64,000 nt of DNA from Trypanosoma brucei gambiense DAL972 (taxonomy: Eukaryota > Euglenozoa > Kinetoplastea > Trypanosomatida > Trypanosomatidae): contig NC_026742.1 in the NCBI RefSeq assembly GCF_000210295.1, positions 434,001 through 498,000 on the forward strand. Direction: 5' to 3'. A program made the translations under genes and the position numbers. Shown here in pieces: positions 9,059-18,923 of the stretch. Positions within the stretch are counted from its first letter, which is position 1; every line of letters begins with the position of its first letter. The notes below the pieces were generated by a model. It had not been told where the DNA came from. It saw only the letters and a list, made by a program, of their open reading frames with translations, and ran no database searches.

Positions 9059-12000
9059 ATGGCCCAGTGCTTTGGAAGTGATTATGTACTCGGCAAGGCG
9101 AAACCCTCAGATGAGGAACGATGGAACCTTCTCGAGCGCGTATATGCAGACTATGAGGAGATGAATGCTCAGCAGCAGGAGATTGCAGCGCGCAAGCGTG
9201 AGCTGGATATGGAGTTCTATGACGGCAACATTGAAAAGATTGAAGAGGCGCTTCACTTCAACGAGAATCGCCGTGGCTCTCGTGAAGGGGACTGGGACAC
9301 GTACGAAAAGGTGGAGCATATCGTCAAGAAGTTTGTGTACTGTCGTGCTGGAAGGGTGTTCAAAGCTAGTGAAGTCCAGGAAGTCTTGGAGGAGCGCATC
9401 CGCCTATTGGGCGATATTGAAGCTTCACAGAAGCAGCGCATCACTGCCTTGGAAACAACGCTTAGCTCAGTTCAGAGCGAGTTGGCTGAGGCAACGCGAC
9501 TTCTGTGCATGAGTGAGGCCCGAGCTAAGGCCCTCAAGGCGGAATGTGTGGCAAATACCATGAAAGCTAGGCAGCTGCAGCGCGTGTGCGACGGCCTTAG
9601 AGGCAGTGGGAAAAAAGACGAGAGCGAGGTGTTCAGAGACATGCGCCTCCTCATTGAGGCAAACAGACAAATGGAGAAGGATTGCCAGAAACTACGCGTC
9701 GCGTTGAACATGGGCCCTGTGAGCGCAAAGAAACAGAAGACTGTGAAAGCAGCGCAAAGAGTCCGCGCGCGGCCTGTGGTCGCCCACTCGATGTCGAATT
9801 CTCGCAACGGAAGCATGGTGGAAACACTCCTAACTCACACGGAAAAGGTGGGGGAGTTGAAGTCAGAAGAAACTCTAGAGGCAAACATTGAATCTAAGGC
9901 GGATGTGGTAACTGATGCTTCACAGAAGCAAACCAAGACTCTTCCTCAGCTCACGGCACTCACGGGAGATGCAGAGAAAAGTGTGTCAGCTGCCCAGTCC
10001 GCGGTGCGCGCAGACGACGGTGCCCCTGCTTCCGTGGAAAATAGTCTTGTTGTTTGCGGTGGTAATGGTCTTTGTGAAGTTTCGCTGGAAGGGAAGCATG
10101 GCGAAGAGACGCTTAAATTCATGTCTCAACCTAACATAACCGGGAGTTTTCCAGATCTTGATCAGTCGCAGCGGGATGTTTCCGTTTCCAGAACTATGAG
10201 CAGTAAGGCGATTTATAAACTTGAGCGTATTCAAGAGAGAGCGAGCACGTTGGTGGAGCAGGTACCTTTGTCTGATGCCCTCATGCGTGCGTTCATCAAA
10301 TGTGAAAAGTTGCAGGAGCTAATGGAGTGGGAAGTTGGCAGGAGCATGGCAATGCTTGACTATGATGCAAATGTGTCCCACAAGCACGTAAGTTTCCACA
10401 GTGCGTGTGTGGGTGCCAGCAAAAAATTCTCACAGGACGCTTCTTGTGGGGAAGAGAGGGATATGTCCATGGTTTTTAGTGGGAGAGAAGTTGCCGGAAT
10501 GCCCGGAGAGTCCCTGAACACCTCCAATTCACACCTAAGCCCGGCTGCTGGCGCTTCCAGGACCGCCGTGTTGCAAGGCTCCGGAGTCTCTCCAATGAGC
10601 ACCTTGATTGGTAACCAGACTTCCTTCTTTACTACTACGCAGGATGCTACGCGCACGCTTACCTCCCTGTCAGGTGATTTGGGGCACCCATTGCACTCTC
10701 TTATGGGGCAAGTTTTGCCTAATGGTCTGCTAACCGCGTCCCAGAATAGTGGGTATACGGAGATGTCCTCCGCTGCGGCGAGAGAACTAGCTGAAACAGG
10801 CGGCGGAAACGTTGACTTCAACGACCCTGGAATGCCAATACAAGGAATGGAAACTTCTTACAAGAACGGGCTGTTGCCCCACCAAGCTGCGGTTGTGTTG
10901 TCGACTCGTAAGAATTTAGCTGTTGAAGATGTCGGCGGTTTGTCCACCCGCATCAGGACGGCAGCATTGAGTGGAAGTGATGTGAGCGGTGCGAGCGAAG
11001 GTGGGTGGAATCAGGTGGGAAGCCGCGAGGGATCTGAATGCTCCCAACTCGTGTATTCTTCTGAAGATGGTGATTCGGACAGCGAAACTCACCACCTCGG
11101 TCGCTGGGTGGATTCCCCCTCACAATTAAGTGATGAAGCTCCCTTCGAGGGAGTGGGAGTCGAAAACGCTAACACCAGGGCTAAAAAGTATTCAGCACGG
11201 GGAAGCGATAGGTCCAATATCTCTTTTGCGGGCTCCCGGAGAAGTGCCCACCGCAGCGCAGCTAGCCGCCTGACGAGTGCTGCCACCAAAGGGCGAACCC
11301 GTAATTCAACAGTCAGCTTGGCAACAGAGCAACGACTAAGCGCGAGGACCAAGAGGAGGGCTGCGAGGGGCGGGGTGAAGGTTAACAGTGCGTTTCGGGC
11401 CCTGAGTAAGGAGGTGTCCACGCTACGAGATGCATGCCATAATATGATCAACGAAATGAACGAGATGTTTGACGTAATGGGGAAATGTGTTGATGCCCTC
11501 GAAAAGCACTCGGGCACTGGCCAGCAAGTGGCGGCAACCCGCACAAAGCAGGCCTTATCAGCTGTTGTCAAGGAGGTAGTGAAGGGGGTGGCGGAGCAAG
11601 AGGTGTTGGACCGTCTCGGGAAACAAGGCATTGTTTTGGAGCGTCACCCAGAGTCTCCTAACTTAACTGATGAGCAGTGGATGCAGAATCGGTTGTACGA
11701 TGCCATTATGAAATCAACAAGTGAACACGTTGACAGGGCCCTCGTGCAAAAGGGTGAACGCCCAAGCAAATCCCTTTGCGGTAGTCGTAGGTCATCCCTA
11801 TCGGCACTCGACCAGAAGCAAGAAGGACAGGAACGGCAACGGGAACGGGAACGGCAACGTTGGCAGAAACAAGAAGAACAGTGTCAAGGACAGGACCGCT
11901 TGTGGAAACAGGGACGAGAGCAATGGCAAAGAGAAGGGAGAGGAGGTGGAGGAGGAGGACAGTGGTGGGAACGAGAAGAACACATGCACGCATCCGAGCC

Positions 12001-13162
12001 CGAGAATGTACAAAGGCGGTTAGCTGACTTGGGAAAAAGAAGGACCCCACGCCAGTCGGGCACTAACCAGGGCGATTCGCACTTCTTCTCCTACCCATTT
12101 AGGGGCGATAATGAGTTGGAGGATGGATCGTACACTCTTTGGCCATCTGATCCCACTCCGCCCACAGGTGTGGACACGGGGGTGTGGGAAGAGTCACTGG
12201 AAGCAATGCGTCGAGAAATGTGGAGACTCGCTGGCCACCCCTGCGTGGACTCTGGCGATGGAAACACAGAGCAGAATCCTCGGCCACTTCATGCGCATAT
12301 GAGCAAAGGGGGTGGTGGGGGTGGGAGGGAGAGGTTTTCAAGCTGGACGGTTGCTGGTGATGCGATGTTTTGTGCCCCACTTGCCGAGGAGGGTGATAGG
12401 AAGTACCAACCCCCTGTGCCGTACAAGACCGGCCCAGGATTCTTGGTTCCGCGCTTAAGGTTAGGATGTGCGAGGCTCGGGGCCACGCACGGCGCGGTAA
12501 GGAGCAACTCCTGTGAGGAGATTTTGGAGTATCTAAGACGGCTTCAGCCACCGGAGTACTCCAGGGACCTCGCGTGTCTGACACCCAGAGTCTTCAGATA
12601 CGATTTTGGAAGCACAGTTTCTGACGCTAGACGGAACGTGCGGGAGGGCGTCTCTCAGGTCAAACACCATCTGCAAAGTGCGTTGTTTAATCAGGGGTTC
12701 TCCAGCGAAATACTACCGTACGCAACTGCTGCGAGGCGCTTGCAGCATGGGGGAGCCCTGCCCACGTGGATGCGTGAGGCGGTGGTGATGCTCCGAAGGG
12801 AGGAAAAGGACCGAAACCAAAAGATGGCCAAACTTATCTTCCAGAAGGTGGCAACAAATATCCGTACAAGAAGTATATTGAAGCGCGTGTGTCGGGGATC
12901 TGCTTTCGCCGCCTATCTGGTTGTTATGTGGGAGAAATGGATGGGAGGGTGGGAGAAACGCTGCGAGGCGTTACGGCATACACAGAAGGAAAGTTTGGGG
13001 CGCGTTATGGACATGGTGGTGAATGGTTTTAATGTAGTGCCACAGCAGCTCCGCGGGCCACTTGAGACACAGGAGTCTCCGTGGGTAGACGCGAGGAGGA
13101 CACTCAAAGGCGCGAGCAGCTACCACTTCAGAGATGCACGGATCCCCTCGAAGGACAAATGA
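9059..13162 (+). CDS. large coiled-coil protein of unknown function
   Basis: 1367 residues from the first ATG (the frame reaches 9002 only by GTG). Residues about 15-230 are charged and heptad-like (YADYEEMNAQQQEIAARKREL...), predicting a long coiled coil. The centre (about 230-800) is Ser/Gly-rich and looks disordered. A second helical segment at about 780-860 (FRALSKEVSTLRDACHNMI) precedes a strongly biased stretch at about 920-980 made of Gln, Arg, Glu, Gly and Trp (RQRERERQRWQKQEEQ). The last 180 residues are again helical, with the segment KMAKLIFQKVATNIRTRSIL and several Trp. No catalytic motif is visible. The make-up suits a cytoskeletal or basal-body scaffold, but this is a guess from composition; I do not recognise the family. 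Confidence 0.8.
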   Translation: MAQCFGSDYVLGKAKPSDEERWNLLERVYADYEEMNAQQQEIAARKRELDMEFYDGNIEKIEEALHFNENRRGSREGDWDTYEKVEHIVKKFVYCRAGRVFKASEVQEVLEERIRLLGDIEASQKQRITALETTLSSVQSELAEATRLLCMSEARAKALKAECVANTMKARQLQRVCDGLRGSGKKDESEVFRDMRLLIEANRQMEKDCQKLRVALNMGPVSAKKQKTVKAAQRVRARPVVAHSMSNSRNGSMVETLLTHTEKVGELKSEETLEANIESKADVVTDASQKQTKTLPQLTALTGDAEKSVSAAQSAVRADDGAPASVENSLVVCGGNGLCEVSLEGKHGEETLKFMSQPNITGSFPDLDQSQRDVSVSRTMSSKAIYKLERIQERASTLVEQVPLSDALMRAFIKCEKLQELMEWEVGRSMAMLDYDANVSHKHVSFHSACVGASKKFSQDASCGEERDMSMVFSGREVAGMPGESLNTSNSHLSPAAGASRTAVLQGSGVSPMSTLIGNQTSFFTTTQDATRTLTSLSGDLGHPLHSLMGQVLPNGLLTASQNSGYTEMSSAAARELAETGGGNVDFNDPGMPIQGMETSYKNGLLPHQAAVVLSTRKNLAVEDVGGLSTRIRTAALSGSDVSGASEGGWNQVGSREGSECSQLVYSSEDGDSDSETHHLGRWVDSPSQLSDEAPFEGVGVENANTRAKKYSARGSDRSNISFAGSRRSAHRSAASRLTSAATKGRTRNSTVSLATEQRLSARTKRRAARGGVKVNSAFRALSKEVSTLRDACHNMINEMNEMFDVMGKCVDALEKHSGTGQQVAATRTKQALSAVVKEVVKGVAEQEVLDRLGKQGIVLERHPESPNLTDEQWMQNRLYDAIMKSTSEHVDRALVQKGERPSKSLCGSRRSSLSALDQKQEGQERQRERERQRWQKQEEQCQGQDRLWKQGREQWQREGRGGGGGGQWWEREEHMHASEPENVQRRLADLGKRRTPRQSGTNQGDSHFFSYPFRGDNELEDGSYTLWPSDPTPPTGVDTGVWEESLEAMRREMWRLAGHPCVDSGDGNTEQNPRPLHAHMSKGGGGGGRERFSSWTVAGDAMFCAPLAEEGDRKYQPPVPYKTGPGFLVPRLRLGCARLGATHGAVRSNSCEEILEYLRRLQPPEYSRDLACLTPRVFRYDFGSTVSDARRNVREGVSQVKHHLQSALFNQGFSSEILPYATAARRLQHGGALPTWMREAVVMLRREEKDRNQKMAKLIFQKVATNIRTRSILKRVCRGSAFAAYLVVMWEKWMGGWEKRCEALRHTQKESLGRVMDMVVNGFNVVPQQLRGPLETQESPWVDARRTLKGASSYHFRDARIPSKDK

Positions 13163-13789
13163 CGTGATTTGATGTGTACGCGTTTGCGGTGTGGACCTCA
13201 ATCATGCGTCAGCAAACGTGCCCCGCCGGCGTTGGCAATATGTATTGGCTGCAACCCTCAGGTAGCATTCGCCAACTCACTCACCAACGTGAGTGTGCTT
13301 GTTTTTGTGTAACAAAAAGAGTATGTACATTTAGTTGAAGTTAGTAAACAGGAAGGGTGTGCGCGGAGTCTCATAGTGTAATTAGTAGTATGGCACACAA
13401 AAGCACTTTGGAAACGTGTGGGCGACGCACCCGTGTAAACAAGAAGTAACCGATTGCGGTTCCATGCGATGGCGGTAGGGTCGATATCATTATCAATACT
13501 ATTTTTGTTTTTCGTTGTAGCTACGTCTATTCCCAATTTTCTGCTTCCCACCTTGTTTCCTCGCTGGTTTCTTTGCGCTTTGTGGTAGAGGGGAAAAGCT
13601 TCTCCCGGAGAATGGTTTTGCCACCCTTCCACTATACGCTCACCTTACTACTTCCAGTTTCTTACTGTTATTGTGTGCGCACGTGCTCGGTACCTTTGTC
13701 CCCTTTTCCCCTGTGTATCTATCTTTAATCGGTGCACAGTTGCGCCATCCCATCTTGTGGAATTCCCTCCCCTTTGAATTAAATGCAAG

Positions 13790-13969
13790 ATGACAGTTAG
13801 CCTTCCATTGCTCTGCTTGGTGACTGCTGCCTTTTCATACGGTGGAAGAGCTTCACCGACGAATGAAGTTTTTCACCCCTTGGACTTACCCCTGGCCTTG
13901 TTGAAGGACTGCCAAGCACGTCCGTACGCCGTCAGGGCGTCGTCTGAAGCAGATTGCGTTACCCGATAA
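13790..13969 (+). CDS. short frame with signal-peptide-like start
   Basis: 59 codons from ATG to TAA. The first 21 residues (MTVSLPLLCLVTAAFSYGGRA) have the short N-region, Leu-rich core and small-residue end of a secretory signal; the rest (ending ASSEADCVTR) is polar with two Cys. A pyrimidine-rich stretch at 13690-13780 lies just upstream. It may be the surviving 5' end of a decayed surface-protein gene or a chance frame. No homologue recognised. Confidence 0.25.
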   Translation: MTVSLPLLCLVTAAFSYGGRASPTNEVFHPLDLPLALLKDCQARPYAVRASSEADCVTR

Positions 13970-14308
13970 CAGTGAAGCTCCTGATCAACAGGGCTGCTGT
14001 GCACGGAGGGGAATGGCTATGCCGGATGATGTGGCACCTGTGCTTTAGTGTGGTGGCACTGCTCTTGCAGTTTCTGGAGCTCAGCCACTTGCGAGTTAAG
14101 AGCCAATGTCGCTAAAAAGGGGCAGGTGACAGTAGGGTGGTCGACGCTCAACTTGTTGATGGTTGTAGGAAACCAAAAGGGTGGCTTTGGCGGCCTAACG
14201 GAAGTCCGAAACGCTTCGATGGGACCCGAGTGAAATACGCATTGGCAAGCGTCCAAGTTAGTGGGGAAGCCAAAACCGTCAACGAGGACATTGCACCCAA
14301 CCCACCCA

Positions 14309-14322
14309 CCCCCCCCCCCCCC
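14309..14322. repeat. run of 14 C
   Basis: Following CCCACCCACC there is an unbroken run of C; on the minus strand it is a G-run preceding GGGTGGGTGGG, with four G-tracts in close succession, enough for a G-quadruplex. It lies in the gene-poor region. Confidence 0.8.
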
Positions 14323-14661
14323 GCGCTCTCCCACACAACCACACGTGCACGCATTGGGTGTCGCTCGTTTCGGATAGCGGCGCCCCTCTGTGTTTGATGG
14401 CGCGCGCTCTCGGGTGTTTGGGCGTCCTGGACAGTCACGCGCATACAAAGGATATGCACAATCCCTGACATTCCCATTGCGTTCTGAGGCGTTTTTCCAA
14501 CTCGTTCCTTGTCCAACCCTTTCTACAAATTTTTTTCCCCGTCGCATGAGCAACCCACGTTAATCGCTGGAACGATACCGCATCACTGCCCGGGCGTATC
14601 ACTGGGCGCCAAACGTTTATCCACCACGCGAGGTATGAGCTGTTCCGACTAAACTTCACAT

Positions 14662-14663
<2 letters not shown>

Positions 14664-14694
<31 letters not shown>
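14664..14694. repeat. (TG)n dinucleotide repeat
   Basis: About 15 uninterrupted TG units followed by AGGGGG. A microsatellite likely to vary in length between strains. Confidence 0.95.
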
Positions 14695-14696
<2 letters not shown>

Positions 14697-17291
14697 GGGG
14701 CGGCGACTCCTCATTATTTGCTCTATTCTGCACCAACCGCGTCTCTAATTCGGTTGATGCAGTTGCTCAGCCATCCCAGATATCATCCGAACCGTTTCGT
14801 TGCGCCAGAAGAAAAACCAAGCGGGAAATTTCTCTTGTCTCCGCGTCGCCTCCATATCTTTCCTAGCGGAAGGGGTATGAGAGAAAGCGTTGATACCGTG
14901 CGTGACGGCCCTCAAACTGCTGCGTTAAAATTGAAGTATTCACCGCTGATGCCTTTTGAATCGACAACTATATCACGGTATTAGTGCCGCACGGAGGGTG
15001 TTCCGGTTGTAGACCCGCCCCCGTAGCCGGGTAATTAGTTTCAATAAAAATTAGAGCAATAGAAAACATAATGCACTTATAGGGGCATATTCCTAACGAG
15101 CTGCACCGATCCCTTCTCCATATAGGGCGAAGGACGTTACCTTTTATACGTGTTGGTTCCGCCTTTAAAGAAAAGAGGGACGATGCGAATTTGTTGAACG
15201 TCTCTAACCCGGACCCCACCCTTTGCCTTGTATGCCGTTTCTCTTAGAGGCCTTTCAAGCACAATCTTCATTGCAGCCCTCCCTCCTCGGAAGTCACGTG
15301 GCAGCTTACCGATCCTTCTGCGTAACTCAGCCGTCTTTCTGCCTTATCAAATATGAAAGTTCCTCCACCGCTCGGCATATCCAATTCAGCAGAACCTTCT
15401 GTTCAGGTTTGGTGGTGGATGGCAACGGACACCTCTATTTTCCTCTTCGCACGGCGCATCTTCCCTCAGCCCACTCGAGGGATAGGGCCGTGCTTGCAAC
15501 CCCGAAAACGATCCACACTAAGCTTTCCTTTTGCGGTAAGTCTTCCCCACTTTGTTACACTAACACTTGGCAGCATCCAACTCATTATGCATAGGGTAGT
15601 CCAGAAGGTCCGGCTTTTCTTATGACTTCACTGAATGTTTAATCGACGGCTTCCCATTTCAGGTAACATTCCACTCCCCTCTTGCAAACTACACCCCTAA
15701 CGATGATCAGCTGAGCCAACTCAACCGCATCTTCCCCGCTCTCTCCACCCGTCACGCCTGTGATCATGTTGGTTACTTGCCGTCGTGACCCCACCGCATT
15801 CTTCCAAAAAAATGAGGGAAAATGTGGCGGTGCTCGATTCCCTGCATGATCGTTTCCCTGCCGCTCCGAGTCGGGGTGTACGCAGTGCTCGGGTTATTGA
15901 ATCCCACACTGTCGAGAAAGGAGTTCTCAATTTAAGAAGCCTTGTCGGTAGTAGCCTTCTCTTTTTCGTTTTGAGGAAGTTTCGCTGTGGACACAAAAGT
16001 TTGACGGGTAAGCCCAGTGCTTTCGTTGTACATTTTTCTTTTACCTTGTTTTCAAATACCTTGACGCTCAGTTAGTATCGGGTTGCTGCCGCAAACAAAT
16101 ACTCTCTTTCCCTGTAAATTCCTCCGCGAAAAAAGGCTTTGTATGCTTCGAACCACTGGCAAGATGTTACTGAAGACGGGGCCTTAATGAACGATGGTCA
16201 GCCCCCGGGTGCACCATTGTCAGGTTGGTCATGGGAAACTAATACTGGAAGTCCGGCATTCTTTTAATGCAACTGCTGTTCACCCACAGTTGTAATCATC
16301 GTAGTTAAACCGAACAGCAATCTCCGCGGAAACTCGCTTGATAGCGACTCTTCTCGATATCCAGTTGCTGCTGCCAATGCTCGCCGTCCTTTTGGGAGTG
16401 AACTGTTGACGGATACCGTTACGTAAGAGACAACTCCAAATACTTAAATTCGTGGGCGGCAGCATGTGATCCAGCGAATCCAAAGCATGAGCTTGATGCA
16501 CCAATGCGACTAGCACAAGCCGGCACTCCTCCAGCGCTTCGAGTTCCAAGCAGCTGCCGCAGGTGGCCGTTGTCTAAGGCTTCGGTTGTAGCCCATTTTC
16601 TTGCTCGCGTAGTTTGTTGTCTGAAAGGCAGTGGAGCCTTTGGCTGATAGTTCACTCCATCAACTTTCGCACCCGGTGGTGGTTGTTTCAGGCCAAAATT
16701 ATGCTTTCTCAGTAGCTGGTGTGTTCACCATCAGAACTGGTATGACGATCCCACGTCCCTACTTTCCCCGAACTTTTCTACTCTGCAGACACCGGCCGCC
16801 CAACTACCCTGGAGACCACAGCCCGCCAACCCCAACTGCGTCAGCCGCTCACAGTGTGTGCCGCCCTCTCCCGCCGGAAATCCTTTCAGCTCCTCCAAAT
16901 ACTGCAACCGTCCCGCTTGGTAGATGGGGATGTCCCCCGGCACTGGACACCTGAGTTTTCGGAACTTCACGAAATGGTTGCGGGTTGATAACACTGAGTA
17001 AGCAGGGGACGGTTACCAGCACACGCAGGTAGCTGCTTGAATGGGCAGAAACAAAGCAGTGACCGTTCTGCGCTCATGGCTCAGGCCGTCAGATTAGTAG
17101 ACTGGCATATGATGGCGAAGGCGCATGCACCCAGACCGCTCAGAACTATGCCGATGCTTCGAGTGGATCAGGCCACCATCACGGATTGAGGACGAGCCGA
17201 GCACTTCGCTGACCTCTGCTCGATGCCGGAACTCTGACATCCTGGCTCACACCCTCCAACGTCGACTAGGAAGAAAGCTAACGAATACTAA

Positions 17292-18923
17292 CTGACCGCG
17301 ACGGCGGGGCCCAAGAGTGTCCCGAAACTGTCACCAAGCGACTCAGCAACCGGACCCGACTATGTGCACGACGAGGCACTGCAACACCTCGGTAGCACAG
17401 CGCAGAATGTTGTTCTGAGGCTATTCAATGAGAGCCTACGAACGGGAGTCGTGCCGCCTGCATGGAAGACTGGTGTTATCATCCCCATCCTGAAGGCCGG
17501 AAAAAAGGCGGAGGACCTCGAATCTTACAGGCCTGTGACGCTCACGAGCTGTCTCTGCAAAGTCATGGAGCGCATAATTGCCGCGAGGCCTAGAGACACT
17601 GTTGAGTCCCAGCTGACGCCGCAGCAATCAGGCTTTCGCCCCGGATGCTCAACGCTCGAACAACTCCTGCACGTCCGCGCTGCCCTCTGCCGTCCCACGC
17701 ACCAATCACGTACGGGTGCTGTATTCGTTGACTACGAGAAGGCATTTGATACAGTAGACCACGACAAAATTGCGAGGGGAATGCGCAGAACGAAGGTATC
17801 AACCCACATTGTGAAGTGGTGCGTATCATTTCTGAGTAAACGAACTGGCAGAGTGAGATTCAAGGAGAAGCTTTCCAGAAGCAGAACATTTGAGCGAGGA
17901 GTGCCACAGGCAACTTTTCTTGGCCCAATCATGTTCATTATTGTCATGAGCTCGTTGAGCCAACGCCTTGCAGAAGTGCCGTTACTGCAGCACGGATTCT
18001 TTGCAGACGACCTGACGATACTTGCGAGGCACACAGAGAGGGATGTCATGAACCACACACTGCAATGCGGCCTAAACGTGGTGTTACAGTGGTCAAAAGA
18101 GTACTTTATGTCTGTCAACGTAGCGAAAACAAAGTGCACACTCTTCAGGTGTATAGAGCGCCACACCCTTACATTACAACTGGACGGCGAAAGAATAGGA
18201 GCTGACAGGACACCGAAGCTTCTAGGAGTAACATTCCAGTGTCTGCAGGGGATGGCAACACATGCGGCCGAAACGAGACGCAAGATGGACTTCCGACTAC
18301 TGCAGATAGCAGCCATCTCAGCTTCTACATGGGGGCCAAGACGACAAGTACTGAGAGCTTTTTATGTAGCACTCGTACAGGCACACACCATATGTGGCAT
18401 TGAGGTATGGTACTGGAACGCTTCGGAACGAAGTCGCGACCTCCTTGCAGCAGCATAACACAAAGCCAGTCGAATCATAGCTGGCATACCGCATGGAACG
18501 CGCAAAGAGGACTCTCTGCTGGAAGCAAACCTCCTGCCACTCAAGACGACCACTCTTGTGCGCAGCATGAAATTCATGCTGATGTGTGAGTCACGAGGCG
18601 GATGTTTGCGGCGCAGTGCTGAGGAAGTATACCACAGCAAACACCCAGTCAGAGTCCTACATTCCCGCATCATACGGTCCTACCCCCACCTCCACATTGA
18701 GCCACGCGAGCACCCACTAGAGACATCGACGCTCCGCCACAGCTGCCGACCGATATTTCACACGCAGATAAAGCCTGTGTGCGCTGATGACCCTGACGAT
18801 GTCAAAAAGGAAGCTTCCGAGAAATGGGCAGAAGGCGGTTCGTACAAGTGGGCGCGCACTATGAGGTGTGGGCCGGTGGGTTTGTGTTTGTTTGTGAGGA
18901 GTCTTTTGCAGCCGCGATATTAA
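17292..18923 (+). mobile_element. degenerate ingi-clade non-LTR retroelement, reverse transcriptase part
   Basis: One reading frame is open from 17292 to 18455, has a single TAA at 18456-18458, and continues in the same frame to 18923. The first part is a reverse transcriptase: SATGPD...EALQHLG at the start, GVIIPILKAGKKAEDLESYR (motif 1), SGFRPGCSTLEQLL, FVDYEKAFDTVDH (metal-binding Asp), a motif B region that reads GVPQATFLGP, and HGFFADDLTILA with the FADD catalytic box. The second part (ASRIIAGIPHGTRKEDSLL...) continues as in ingi-like proteins towards where RNase H would follow, but that domain is not readable. No 5' endonuclease domain, target site duplication or terminal poly(A) is seen, so this is a fossil of the DIRE type rather than a mobile copy. 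The premature stop and loss of both ends support decay; the conserved FADD indicates moderate age. Confidence 0.85.

Larger units (their letters stand above)
13163..17291. other. 4.1-kb gene-poor region
   Basis: No convincing long gene on either strand. It contains a short signal-peptide-like frame (13790-13969), a C14 run and a TG repeat (listed separately), a pyrimidine-rich stretch around 13600-13760, and from about 16600 onward scattered Pro-rich fragments interrupted by stops that may be the decayed 5' part of the retroelement that becomes readable at 17292. The breakdown of coding capacity here contrasts with the dense arrangement on both sides. Confidence 0.5.

Noticed and set aside
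14017..14553. 178-codon minus-strand frame
   Set aside because: Includes the C14 run read as Gly and overlaps low-complexity sequence; no homology and opposite to the direction of the cluster.
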